Positions 8,698-16,924 of a stretch of DNA of 33,163 nt are shown here, in pieces. Both the position numbers and the translations under genes were made by a program. The DNA lies in assembly GCA_040902925.1 (NCBI GenBank), contig JBBDWJ010000146.1:1-33163 (forward strand), read 5' to 3'. The notes under the pieces are model-generated. The model ran no database searches. It was not told the DNA's origin and saw nothing but the letters and a program-made list of their open reading frames with translations. How positions within the stretch are numbered: position 1 is the first letter of the stretch; each line of letters starts with the position of its first letter. The DNA comes from JBBDWJ01 sp040902925. GTDB taxonomy: Bacteria; Acidobacteriota; Terriglobia; Bryobacterales; UBA6623.

Positions 8698-8925
8698 ATG
8701 AAGTCGGCTTCGATTCGCGACCTTCACATTCGCACGTCGGAATTGGTGCGCGAAGCCGCCGACGGCGCGATGATTGTGATTGAGCGCCGCGGGCAACCCG
8801 TGGCGGAATTGCGTCCCCTGTCTAAGAAGCGGCCAAAGCCGCGGTTGCCTGACATGGGCGCGCTTTGGCGGCGTTTTCCCTCGGTGACGACCGATAGCGG
8901 GCGGTTTTTGGAAGAAGACCGTTAG
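8698..8925 (+). CDS. Phd/YefM-family antitoxin
   Basis: A 75-residue protein with the Phd/YefM pattern: SIRDLHIRTSELVREAADGA, then a beta hairpin MIVIERRGQPVAELRPL. This is the N-terminal dimerisation and DNA-binding fold. The C-terminal 30 residues (from KKRPKPRLPDMGALWRRFPS) are the likely toxin-neutralising tail. It is followed after 3 bp by a PIN toxin, the common Phd-VapC hybrid arrangement. The operator candidate lies immediately upstream. Confidence 0.9.
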   Translation: MKSASIRDLHIRTSELVREAADGAMIVIERRGQPVAELRPLSKKRPKPRLPDMGALWRRFPSVTTDSGRFLEEDR

Positions 8926-8928
8926 GCG

Positions 8929-9354
8929 ATGTATCTCGATTCGGCTTACATAGCCAAGTACTATGTCAACGAACCCGGCGCGGCCGCGGTCCGGAAATTG
9001 ATTGCGGGGGCATCGGCACTCTGTTCGTCCTCATGGGCGCTGGTCGAAGTGACGTGCGTTTTCCATCGCCATGTGCGGGAGGGATCGCTCACGCTGGCGC
9101 AAGGCCGGGAACTCAGCGACATTTTTCGGAGGCACGTGGAGAGCGATATCTGGAACCTGATACCGGTGAGCGGCTCGCTGCTGCGAAGAACCTCAACGTT
9201 AATTCGAGGAGTTCCAGCCGGTATTTCGTTGCGAGCCGGCGACGCCATCCATGTGGCCAGTGCGCTGGAGACGGGCGAAACCGAGCTGTGGACCAATGAC
9301 CGCCACCTGCTCGCCGCGGCGGCTCACTTCGGCATCACGCCACGAAGCGTTTAA
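8929..9354 (+). CDS. PIN-domain ribonuclease toxin (VapC-like), second module
   Basis: A 141-residue PIN protein. The acidic residues are D4 (MYLDSAYIAKYY), E40 (ALVEVTCVF), D105 (RAGDAIHVASA) and D124 (LWTNDRHLLAAA). It is not a close copy of the first PIN toxin: the D105 motif is GDAIHVA here against LADACLV there. It is predicted to be an endoribonuclease silenced by the upstream antitoxin. The gene lies 3 bp after the antitoxin stop. The 89 bp that follow contain a weak TCCGC/GCGGA hairpin before AAAAATTT (about 9390-9417). Confidence 0.9.
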   Translation: MYLDSAYIAKYYVNEPGAAAVRKLIAGASALCSSSWALVEVTCVFHRHVREGSLTLAQGRELSDIFRRHVESDIWNLIPVSGSLLRRTSTLIRGVPAGISLRAGDAIHVASALETGETELWTNDRHLLAAAAHFGITPRSV

Positions 9355-9443
9355 TCCGCGGAGGGCTCTCCACCAACGAACACAATCCGCACGATTCTAG
9401 GGCGGAAAAATTTCACAAATATGCGGGCTAGTCTAGGCGTGGG

Positions 9444-10628
9444 CTAAGCGCGAGCCGCGGCTGCCCCGGCCGGCTTGCTCACATACGGCCGCAGCGCCAG
9501 GTTGGTGAACACCATGAGCACGGACATGGCGGGCAGCAAAAGCAAACCCGTTGCCAGGTCGGATTGATTCGAGATCCAGCCGATGATCGGCGAACTGATC
9601 GCCAAGCCGATCCAGCCGGAGGTGATCACGACGCCCATTGCGGTCGCGGTCATGCGGCGGAAAACGTTGCCCACCATGCCGAGCACGGTCGGGAACATCG
9701 GGGCCATCGCCAGTCCGGCCAGGAAGACCAACGCTCCGACCATGAACGGGCTCGATACTTTGATCATGCCGTACGTGGTGACAGCCATGGCGACCGAGGC
9801 GAACAGCGTGACCTTGATCTCGGGCACGCCCAGCAGGATGCGCGAGGCGATCAAGCGGCCGACGAGAAGGCCGAACGCGAACCCGAACGACAATACGTTC
9901 TGCGCGTAGCCTTCCGCCACGTTTTGCGAGACCAGGTAGGCAACCAGCCAGTTCCAGACGCCGACCTCGCAGGCCACGTAGAGAAACAGATAGAGGCTGA
10001 GGAGATAGAGCGCCGGCTGGCTGAGCAGGGGGCCGGCCTGGGCGAGGGCGAAGCCGCCTTCGCGGGTCGGCGACGGCATGGGAGTGACCAGATTGACTAC
10101 CACCGTGATGGCCGTGACCGCCGCCAGTGCAAAGCAGAGGGCATAGGAGCTGCTCAACGCCGGGATGTTCGCGGCCATGAAAGGCGTCACCATGCCTCCC
10201 AGGCCGAAGAAGATATTCAGCAGGTTGAGGGCCGAGGCACGTTTCTCGTCGGCGACATCGCTGATCAATGTGTTGGCGCCGGTGACCAGCATGCCGCCGC
10301 CGAGCCCTAGCAGGAACATGGAACCCAGGGCCGTCATGTAGCTGTTGGCGACGGCCAAGCCAGCCAATGAGACCGCGATGCCTGCGAGACCGGCGACAAT
10401 GCCGGCCTTTTTGCCGATGTTGTCGAGAATGGGGCCGATCGCAATGGAGGCAATGGCGAGGCCTATAGCCTGCGCCAACGCCACGTAGCCCGCCTGAGCA
10501 TTATCCAGGCCGAGCCTGTTCTGGAGCTGCGGCAGGATCGTCCCCAAAAGCGCGGCGATGGAGCCGTAGACGAAGATGGCCAGGATCATGGCCACGATCA
10601 AGCGGCCCTTGGACTGAGTTTCGGCCAT
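9444..10628 (-). CDS. Major facilitator superfamily transporter
   Basis: A 394-residue inner-membrane protein with about 12 hydrophobic helices. They are arranged as two halves of six around a polar loop near residues 185-200 (TPMPSPTREGGF). The Gly-rich stretch MFLLGLGGGMLVTGANTLISD and GPILDNIGKKAG (loop 2-3) fit sugar- or drug-type MFS proteins. The substrate is not determinable. ATG 10628 has a strong ribosome-binding site, GGAGG seven bases upstream. Confidence 0.92.
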   Translation of the reverse strand: MAETQSKGRLIVAMILAIFVYGSIAALLGTILPQLQNRLGLDNAQAGYVALAQAIGLAIASIAIGPILDNIGKKAGIVAGLAGIAVSLAGLAVANSYMTALGSMFLLGLGGGMLVTGANTLISDVADEKRASALNLLNIFFGLGGMVTPFMAANIPALSSSYALCFALAAVTAITVVVNLVTPMPSPTREGGFALAQAGPLLSQPALYLLSLYLFLYVACEVGVWNWLVAYLVSQNVAEGYAQNVLSFGFAFGLLVGRLIASRILLGVPEIKVTLFASVAMAVTTYGMIKVSSPFMVGALVFLAGLAMAPMFPTVLGMVGNVFRRMTATAMGVVITSGWIGLAISSPIIGWISNQSDLATGLLLLPAMSVLMVFTNLALRPYVSKPAGAAAARA

Positions 10629-10968
10629 GAAAAAACCTCCTGCGGGGACGAACGGGAATGCCAGTCGAGCGGTTCATGATAGCGCAGACGAGTAGGTTTG
10701 TGGTTGGAGCAGGCGGCGTTGGTGGTTGTGGCGGCGTGTTTGCCGCCGTGGCTGCCGGTTGCACTGTTGAGGCTGCCGATTGCACTGTTGAGGCTGCGGG
10801 CTTTGCAAGAGACCGGAGTTGCAGCGACACGAGTAGTGACAGGCGCTCCCGCCACGCTTCTGCAAATTAAGACTATTGGCGGCCCTCTGAAAAGTTGTTT
10901 GCAGTTTGGCAAGAACGAGCAAACAGCAACGGGGGCAACGGGAGGTCTTTAGTGATTGAGGGCGTCCC
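10629..10968. other. Intergenic region upstream of the MFS gene, with a 21-bp tandem duplication
   Basis: No gene is visible in this 340 bp stretch. TTGCACTGTTGAGGCTGC occurs at 10759-10776 and again at 10780-10797, a 21-bp tandem repeat. The region must contain the promoter of the minus-strand transporter; I could not fix its position. The neighbouring phosphatase gene ends at 10969. Confidence 0.5.
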
Positions 10969-12210
10969 CTACACGGCCCGAGCGACAACCAGCGTCAAAT
11001 CATCCTCCTGCCCAAAGGCCGCATACGACATCAACGAATCGCTGACCGCGGGTGGTATTTCGGAAATCTCCCGTCCTTGATGGCGGCGCAGCAGCCGTAC
11101 CAGCCGCTCCTCGCCAAACTCTTCGCCAGTGCGGCCGCGAGCCTCGATGACACCGTCAGAAAAAATTGCCAGCAAATCGCCCTTCTCGAACTCCACCTGC
11201 CCCACGGCGACCTCGACGCGATCAAACAGCCCCAGCACTGTCGCGGTTGAGTCCAAACGCGTGACCTCTTCGCCGGCGCGAACCACCACCGGCGGATAAT
11301 GGCCGCAGTTGGCATAGCGCAGCGTCCGCCGGCTGTCGTCGTAACAGCCAAAAAACAAGGTGGCATAGCGCTCGCGCTCGGTCGATTCGCAAAACAGTTG
11401 ATTGACCGACTGGATCACTCCCGGCAGGTCATTCCAGGCGTGCGGTCCGCGGCTGCGCAAACTCGCTTGCAGGTTGGCCATCAGCAGCGCCGCCGCGACT
11501 CCCTTGCCCGAAACGTCCGCCAGCACCAGCCCTAGCCGCCCAACGCCAAGGTCGAGAAAATCGTAGTAGTCGCCGCCAACCGGCCCCGCCTGCCGGCAGT
11601 ACGCCGAACATTCGAGAGTGCGCAGAGACGGCATCTTGTTCGGAAAAAGTTTGCGCTGCACCTGCCCGGCGATGCGGATCTCATCCGCCGCCTGGTCGGC
11701 CGCGTGGTCTGGCTGCCGTGACAACGCCGCCTGGCGCCGCGCCGCCGCATGTTCCGTGAGAGTGGCTACGAGGCGCTGGTTTTCCCAAGGCTTGGGGACA
11801 AAATCGCGCGCGCCGCGCCGCATCGCCTCGACGGCCAGCTCGATGCTGCCCCAAGCGGTCATCACGACCACCGGCGGAGCCTGATCCATCCCCTTGAGCC
11901 GTTCCAACAGATCCAGACCTTCTTTGCCCGATGTGGTGTCCCGGGTGTAATTCAGATCCATCAGCAGGACATCAAAATCCTGCTCGTCGAGCGCCCGCAG
12001 GACGCCTTCCGGGCTGTTGGCCGCAACGGTTTCGAACCCTTGGACCTTCAGCAACAGCCGTAGCGCGGTCACTACGTCGGGCTGATCGTCGGCGACCAGG
12101 GCGCGGTAAGGGAGATCAGGGCCTGACAGCCCGCTAACGGACGCCGCCTGCCGAGCCCTAGTGTTCCCCAGCGAGTCTGCCATAGCGTTTTCCAGCGCGA
12201 GAACGGTCAT
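10969..12210 (-). CDS. Response regulator with PP2C (SpoIIE-type) phosphatase output
   Basis: A 413-residue protein of two domains. The receiver domain (about 35-155) has acidic D41/D42, phospho-acceptor D85 (LLMDLNYTRD), T118 and K140, all intact. The phosphatase domain (about 178-412) has AGQVQRKLFP, GGDYYD (212-217), DVSGKG (232-237), SDG (351-353) and QEDDLTLVV with D403/D404. Its metal-binding aspartates are therefore present. Such RsbU/SpoIIE-like regulators dephosphorylate anti-sigma-factor antagonists or other Ser/Thr-phosphorylated partners when the receiver is phosphorylated. No sensor kinase or anti-sigma partner is adjacent. ATG 12210 and ATG 12183 are both possible starts; the latter has a weak GGAAA upstream. 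Confidence 0.93.
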   Translation of the reverse strand: MTVLALENAMADSLGNTRARQAASVSGLSGPDLPYRALVADDQPDVVTALRLLLKVQGFETVAANSPEGVLRALDEQDFDVLLMDLNYTRDTTSGKEGLDLLERLKGMDQAPPVVVMTAWGSIELAVEAMRRGARDFVPKPWENQRLVATLTEHAAARRQAALSRQPDHAADQAADEIRIAGQVQRKLFPNKMPSLRTLECSAYCRQAGPVGGDYYDFLDLGVGRLGLVLADVSGKGVAAALLMANLQASLRSRGPHAWNDLPGVIQSVNQLFCESTERERYATLFFGCYDDSRRTLRYANCGHYPPVVVRAGEEVTRLDSTATVLGLFDRVEVAVGQVEFEKGDLLAIFSDGVIEARGRTGEEFGEERLVRLLRRHQGREISEIPPAVSDSLMSYAAFGQEDDLTLVVARAV

Positions 12211-12666
12211 TGAAAATCTCAGGGCCAGCCCCTTGCGGCGCCGACCGTATTTAGGGGCGCACAGTCTCTAGGGCAACTGCGGGCCCAAAGGCCGAGCGCT
12301 GACGAAACTCACTCGTGGTGAACGACTTGCAGGAAACCTTCAGGGGTTTGACAGGCCTCGTTTCGTCCGTAAGCGAGAGACGATTTCCCAAAACCGAACA
12401 TCGGACCGCGCCTAGCAGCGGCTCAATTCCCAGGCTTGTTGCTCCGGGCGTCTGCGAGAACACGAGGAACGAAACCATCTCATCGTCCCTGAAAACCGTG
12501 GCAGCTTATCCGTGGGAGGCTCGAGCCCATGTCAAAACACGGCGGCCCGCCGGGTCTCTAAGAGTTTTTCCGCCCCCGATTTCATCTACACGCTGGAGAG
12601 ATAGTCGTATGCGGGGTGGCGTAAGGTAGGAATACCTGGTCTGGATAGCATGGTTCTCCTCCGAGG

Positions 12667-12713
12667 GGGCGTTTCGGCATAGTGAAATTTGGGCCATACC
12701 CGCCGAAACGCCC
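12667..12713. repeat. 12-bp perfect inverted repeat with 23-nt loop
   Basis: GGGCGTTTCGGC (12667-12678) and GCCGAAACGCCC (12702-12713) are exact reverse complements. On the plus strand a short T run (CCTTTTCC) follows. It could be a dispersed REP-like element, a protein-binding site or a weak terminator. No coding gene reads into it from the left. Confidence 0.7.
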
Positions 12714-12796
12714 GCCTTTTCCAACCCCTTCAAGCTCCTCAGGACCGCTCGGGCCAGTCTGGCGGCGGCGACCCCAACAGATAATTACCCTTGCCA

Positions 12797-12847
12797 AGCC
12801 GGAAATTCCGCGCCGCTGACGGAGACCGGCGGCCAGGGCGCGATTAT
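12797..12847 (-). pseudogene. Remnant matching the XRE antitoxin gene at 18101-18433
   Basis: Twenty-eight consecutive bases (within 12809-12837) are identical to bases inside the XRE antitoxin gene near 18291-18319. In both places the minus strand encodes LAAGLRQRR. Similarity fades within about ten bases on the left (GCCAAG shared, then an insertion) and about ten on the right (8 of 11 match). The rest of the antitoxin is absent. A match of this length is far beyond chance in 33 kb, so shared ancestry is likely. Whether it is a decayed gene copy or part of a repeat that donated sequence is unknown. Confidence 0.55.
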
Positions 12848-12882
12848 GCCGCGGGTCGCGGCCGTGGCGGCGCTTCAACAAA

Positions 12883-13536
12883 TCAAAGCTGTTTTTGAGG
12901 GTCGCCGGCTTCAGCCGCCTCGCGAAGAATCGGGCTATCCGGCGTAGTGGAAACAACTTCGCGGATCAAATCGGCATGAACAAGGTAGGAATCCTGCTGG
13001 GGGCGCCAGTCCCGTGTGAAACATAAAAGCCGCCGCTGGTTCCCGGATAGCATCACGATTTCCGGGCAGGGGACGATCTCAGGGGCTATCATTTCGATCC
13101 CCCCCGAGCTCGTGCTGCAAATCGAAACGAACGAGCCGACCAAGCGGGTCGACGCATCGATCCACTCCAGTACGTGTTGCTGCTGGCCGTCGGCCAGCGG
13201 ATCGCTGCGCCGTTCGGCGATGAACTTGAGACCGACCCGGTAGCCTTGTGTCGCCGAGTCGCAGTAGCAAACCTCGCCGCATCCATCGGTACCGTCGTCG
13301 AGCAAGATCCAGAGCCGTGTGCCGGCCGCCACGGGCGAAGCGGACTTCACCGCCATGCCGCTCTCGGACGCATCAATCAGCCTCGCATCGAGCACAATCG
13401 GATGCTCGCACTCCGCCCAGCAAATCGTCACCGGACTGTAGAAAGGCAATCGCGGGTGCCGTCTTCTCTCGTTGACGCGGCGACCCTGCTTGGCGCTGTT
13501 GTTGGTTCCGGGCTGGCTATCGAACGGCAACCACAT
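12883..13536 (-). CDS. PilZ-domain protein (probable cyclic-di-GMP receptor)
   Basis: A 217-residue protein. The PilZ signature is visible: RRxxxR-type motif ERRRHPR (R25 and R29) followed by IDASESGM, in which D55, S57 and G60 fit the DxSxxG motif. Both are needed for c-di-GMP binding, so binding is plausible. The domain spans about residues 22-115. The C-terminal half (120-217) has no recognised fold. There is no signal peptide, so it is cytosolic. ATG 13536 is the first start; GTG at codon 21 would give a protein starting right at the PilZ motif. Its upstream neighbour on the same strand is 3 kb away, so it is probably its own transcription unit. Confidence 0.85.
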   Translation of the reverse strand: MWLPFDSQPGTNNSAKQGRRVNERRRHPRLPFYSPVTICWAECEHPIVLDARLIDASESGMAVKSASPVAAGTRLWILLDDGTDGCGEVCYCDSATQGYRVGLKFIAERRSDPLADGQQQHVLEWIDASTRLVGSFVSICSTSSGGIEMIAPEIVPCPEIVMLSGNQRRLLCFTRDWRPQQDSYLVHADLIREVVSTTPDSPILREAAEAGDPQKQL

Positions 13537-13966
13537 ACCCCATAGTGTTGATCCAGGCGCGCCCGATCGCCCATAAGACAGACGCCTTAGAATTGCGGCT
13601 GCTGTTGCGATTTATTCGAGAACCGCTGAATGCACTCTGACTCGAAGCCTATTATGTTCGCGCAAAAGGGCGTCGATTAGATCAATGACACCCGTGAAAA
13701 AACAAACCACGGAGAGAATTTTACGGAACGTACGCGTCCGGTTTCCGGAGGAGCCGGTTCACGGCGAGCTGGATCGATGCTTCAACCGATCGCGGAGAAC
13801 TCGTGGAGAGAATCGTGGAGAAGATCGTGGAGAAAAACGATACGCGCGGTGGAAGCGATGTCCACGACCCGAAGGCACGTTCCTTCCGTTATGGCCTTAT
13901 GGACTGCGCGTAGAGCTGGCGAGGCCGTCTGGCTCGACGCCCTAGCCACGTCCGTGACCGGCAGCT
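13537..13966. other. Intergenic region between PilZ and TonB-domain genes
   Basis: A 430-bp stretch between divergent genes. A frame open from ATG 13685 to 13945 would encode an 86-residue basic protein. I see no ribosome-binding site and no family pattern, and much of it is made by the 12-bp repeat at 13791-13837. I do not call it a gene. Promoters for both neighbours must lie here. Confidence 0.45.
13791..13837. repeat. Four near-identical 12-bp tandem units
   Basis: Units begin at 13791 (11 bp, CGCGGAGAACT), 13802, 13814 and 13826, with the common core CGTGGAGA. Period 12 keeps the reading frame open, which explains the short open frames through it. Confidence 0.75.
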
Positions 13967-15028
13967 ATGTCTAATACCCTTGCGCAAACCGTGATCCGGC
14001 TTGATCTGCCACGCTCGGTTACCTTGGTCGAGCCCGTGGTCGAACGAAGGGGCCGCCGCTGGGGACGGCAGCCATCGGAAGCGAACGCCGCGGACACAGG
14101 CTTCCCTGGCCGCCGGGGCGCCGCGACAGTGGAATCCCTAGAGCGCGCGTTGGACGCGTCGCAGGCTGGAGCCGGCACTGCAGCCTTCCAAGGCGATTTG
14201 GAACCACCGTCGGAGCCGGCCCTAAAGCATCCCAGCCCGGTTTCACAACACGCGGCCGAACGGCCCGCGTCCCTTCCTGCCGTGCCGCTAAGCGTGCCGG
14301 AATCTCCGGGCCCAGTGGAGGGTTCGCCTTTGTTTAGGGACCACAGTGTCAAGAAAGACGCGGGGCCATCCGGCTCGCCACCCGCTGCCGGCGCGCCAGT
14401 GCCCGCGCCAGGAAAGCCGTTGCTTTCCCCAGCTCGAATTCCCGTGCGCGGTACGCCCACTGCCGAGCCCTCCACGACGCAAACGCCGCCGGATGGTGAA
14501 GGCGCGGCCCGCCTCGTAGCGGCTCCCAACGTGAGGCTTGCCGGTTTCCTGGAGGCCACCACCGGGCGCGGTTCCATTGGAGACGCCCGCGAGGGTGAGT
14601 GGATCGAGTCACGGCGGGGTGGCCCCGGGTTCCCGATAGCGTTCCCGACAGCCGGAGTGAGGTCGGATTCGCCGGCGGATCGAGGGCTGCGCGCAGGCCC
14701 TTTGCACGCGGGCACTGGCGGCGCGACGCCGCCAGACAGCGACGATCGGGAGCCTTTGACGACGCCCGTACGGATCCTGTCCAAACCGCGCCCGCGCTAT
14801 CCCGCGCAATCGCTCGAGCGCCGGTTGCAAGGGGACGTCCTGATCGATGTCGAGTTCCGCTACAGCGGCGCGCTGGAGATTCTTGGCGTGCGGCAAGGAT
14901 TGAGCGCGGCCTTGAACGAAAGCGCGCTCGAGGCGACCCGCAAAGTCCGCTTCCTGCCGGCCCGCCAGGATGGCCGGCCGGTGGACACCCAAGCTACCGT
15001 GTGCATCCGTTTTCAGATCGCTCCCTGA
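13967..15028 (+). CDS. TonB C-terminal-domain protein without a membrane anchor
   Basis: A 353-residue protein. Residues 264-351 form a TonB C-terminal domain: KPRPRYPAQSLERRLQGDVL, then VEFRYSGALEILGVRQG, then ALEATRKVRFLPARQDGRPV. This domain normally contacts the TonB box of outer-membrane receptors. Residues 60-260 are Pro/Ala/Gly-rich and probably disordered, like the periplasm-spanning part of TonB. The N-terminus (MSNTLAQTVIRLDLPRSV...) has no transmembrane helix or signal peptide, which is odd for TonB. No ExbB/ExbD is nearby. Acidobacterial proteins that keep only this domain are common, so it may not energise transport. It is 15 bp upstream of the M48-like gene, probably one operon. 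Confidence 0.8.
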   Translation: MSNTLAQTVIRLDLPRSVTLVEPVVERRGRRWGRQPSEANAADTGFPGRRGAATVESLERALDASQAGAGTAAFQGDLEPPSEPALKHPSPVSQHAAERPASLPAVPLSVPESPGPVEGSPLFRDHSVKKDAGPSGSPPAAGAPVPAPGKPLLSPARIPVRGTPTAEPSTTQTPPDGEGAARLVAAPNVRLAGFLEATTGRGSIGDAREGEWIESRRGGPGFPIAFPTAGVRSDSPADRGLRAGPLHAGTGGATPPDSDDREPLTTPVRILSKPRPRYPAQSLERRLQGDVLIDVEFRYSGALEILGVRQGLSAALNESALEATRKVRFLPARQDGRPVDTQATVCIRFQIAP

Positions 15029-15043
15029 GAAAGCCAACCCGAC

Positions 15044-16528
15044 ATGCAAACCTCTACCGCCTCCGCCAGCTTTCCCCTACCCGGCCTGCTGCCGGTTACT
15101 CCCGGCCCGGGCGTATCCAAGAACTGGATCGATCCTTTGATCGACCGCATCGTCTGCGGCGAGCAGGAGTTCCTGGCGGCGATGAAACGCTACCGGCCGG
15201 TGCTCGAAACGTATCTACAACAAGGCGGCGCCAAGCAGGGCGGCAAGCAACCGACGGGCTCGGACCATTACATGCTTGGGCGGCTGGACCTCACCGATGG
15301 CGTGGAGTTCGAAGTTTTTTTGCTGAGTGACGCGTTCCGGCGCGGCAAGGGACGCCACGACGCCCCGGTCCAGCAGCGGTCACGGCTGCCGTTCGGGCGC
15401 AACCGCAAGCGCCTCCTTGTGCCGCATGGGTTTGCGCGCATGGTGGCGCCCGACGTTCGCGAGTTCAATCGCGAGACCTACCGCTTTGCATTCGTGCGCC
15501 ACGAGATGCTGGGCACGGTGCGCTGCCTGGTGCTCCATGTCGCTCCCCGCCAGGAAGGCGCCCGCGGCCGTTTCCTGGGGCGCATCTGGGTGGAAGAAGA
15601 GCATGGCTGCCTGGTCCGTTTCAACGGCACGTACATTTCGGCCCCTGCGGCCACTTCGGCCACTTCGGCTGGGGCGTCGTCGGCCTTCTTTCATTTCGAT
15701 AGCTGGCGCTTCAACGCCGCCAGACGGCTGTGGCTGCCGGGTTTTGTCTACATTGAAGACAGCAATCCGTCGCGCGGCGGCGCGGCCGGGCGCGTCACTG
15801 GACAAACCCGCTTGTGGGGTTATAACCCGCTAGGAGCCGGCCAAGCCGAAGCATCGGCGGAGATTCTTCTGGACACGCCGGGCAGGGTTGAGGATTCCAG
15901 CGGTCGGCGCGACATCGGCCCGCTGGAAAGCCGCCGGCGATGGCAGCGGCTGGCGCAAGCCAACCTGATCGACCGTCTCGAAAAAGGCGGTTTCTTGGCC
16001 GCCGGAGGCGCCGTCGAGGAAACACTCAACAATGTGATTCACAACCTGCTCGCCGGCAACGATCTCTCGCTCGACCTGCGCTGCCGGGTTTTGCTCACGA
16101 CGCCGCTCGAAACATTCTCGATCGGCCAAACCATTGTCATTAGCCGCGGGCTGCTCGATGTGCTGCCCGATGAGGCCAGCCTGGCGATGGTCCTTTCGGA
16201 CGAGCTGGCGCATATCGCGCTCGGTCATCCGACCGACACCATGTTTGCGTTCGCTGACCGCACGATGTTCTCCGACAGCGAGATTCCGCGGCGCCTGTCA
16301 TTCCGGCGCAGCGCCATCGAGATGGAGGCGGCGCACCAGAAAGCGCTCGACATTCTTTCGCACTCGATTTATAGCGACAAGATGGCCACGGCGGGCCTGT
16401 TTCTCAAGACCCTTCGCCGCCGCGCGCCGCAGCTTCCCAACCTGATCCGGGCCACCCTCGGCAACCAGCTCACCACCGAGGAAGACCTGGTGCGGCTGGG
16501 GGAACTCGCTAAAAGACGCCCGAGCTGA
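15044..16528 (+). CDS. M48-like metallopeptidase-related protein with altered zinc motif, frameshifted near its end
   Basis: The frame gives 494 residues ending at TGA 16526-16528. Residues 75-260 are beta-rich and might be a lipoprotein-carrier-like domain. Residues 340-470 match the layout of M48 peptidases: LSDELAHIALGHP (384-396), where HExxH is expected, and IEMEAAHQKALDIL (425-438), where the glutamate zinc ligand E426 is expected. The first histidine of HExxH is D386 (GAC at 16199-16201), one base from CAC, so zinc binding and activity are doubtful. Signature sequence continues in the next frame after 16519, so the true gene probably runs to 16758 with about 571 residues (see the following entry). 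No signal peptide is evident. It is probably in an operon with the TonB-domain gene. Confidence 0.7.
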   Translation: MQTSTASASFPLPGLLPVTPGPGVSKNWIDPLIDRIVCGEQEFLAAMKRYRPVLETYLQQGGAKQGGKQPTGSDHYMLGRLDLTDGVEFEVFLLSDAFRRGKGRHDAPVQQRSRLPFGRNRKRLLVPHGFARMVAPDVREFNRETYRFAFVRHEMLGTVRCLVLHVAPRQEGARGRFLGRIWVEEEHGCLVRFNGTYISAPAATSATSAGASSAFFHFDSWRFNAARRLWLPGFVYIEDSNPSRGGAAGRVTGQTRLWGYNPLGAGQAEASAEILLDTPGRVEDSSGRRDIGPLESRRRWQRLAQANLIDRLEKGGFLAAGGAVEETLNNVIHNLLAGNDLSLDLRCRVLLTTPLETFSIGQTIVISRGLLDVLPDEASLAMVLSDELAHIALGHPTDTMFAFADRTMFSDSEIPRRLSFRRSAIEMEAAHQKALDILSHSIYSDKMATAGLFLKTLRRRAPQLPNLIRATLGNQLTTEEDLVRLGELAKRRPS

Positions 16529-16758
16529 AGACGGCGCGAGGCGAGCAGGTGGCAGCGCTGCCGCTCGGCTCGCGGCTGGCGATCGATCCCTGGACCAACC
16601 AGGTCCGCATGCTCGAAGGCAAGCCCATGGCGCCCAAAGAAGCGGCCGAAGAAGCGCATTTCGGGCTTTCGCCGATGATGGCGCATTTGACGCGCGCGAC
16701 CGAGGCGACCGGCGACGAGATCCAGCCTCAACCGAAAGCCCTGACCGCCGCGGAGTAG
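16519..16758 (+). pseudogene. Out-of-frame C-terminal tail of the M48-like gene
   Basis: Reading from CCC 16519 gives ELKTARGEQVAALPLGSRLA and continues to TAG 16758, about 79 codons of plausible protein sequence (AIDPWTNQVRMLEGKPMAP follows). It joins smoothly to KRRP of the upstream frame if one base is added in the CCC run at 16519-16521. With that base the whole span 15044-16758 is an exact multiple of three. A GTG start at 16549 has no good ribosome-binding site. This is a real frameshift, a sequencing or assembly error, or, less likely, programmed frameshifting. Confidence 0.65.
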
Positions 16759-16924
16759 TTCCAGCTACCCCATCTCTGACTAACCTCGCGAACGCCCAAC
16801 ACCGACGCGAAGCCCCAACCACTCGGCTGACGGGCTCCCCGCCGCCGCCTCCTGCGAGCGGAACCCGGTAGAGGGTGTGTTGCTAAAGCCCGGAACTGGA
16901 TCGGGACGGGAGGCGCACGGCAAC

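Larger units (their letters stand above)
12211..12882. other. 670-bp intergenic region, repeat-rich, no convincing gene
   Basis: The region lies between the phosphatase regulator start and the end of the PilZ gene. Several short open frames exist on both strands but none has a ribosome-binding site or a recognisable protein pattern. It contains the 12-bp inverted repeat at 12667-12713 and an antitoxin-like remnant at 12797-12847, listed separately. A small hairpin, AAACC/GGGTTT, lies around 12336-12352. Confidence 0.5.

Noticed and set aside
12315..12629. 104-codon plus-strand frame in the intergenic region
   Set aside because: No ribosome-binding site, no family pattern and it crosses repeat-like sequence.
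13685..13945. 86-codon plus-strand frame before the TonB-domain gene
   Set aside because: A large part is encoded by a 12-bp tandem repeat; no ribosome-binding site.
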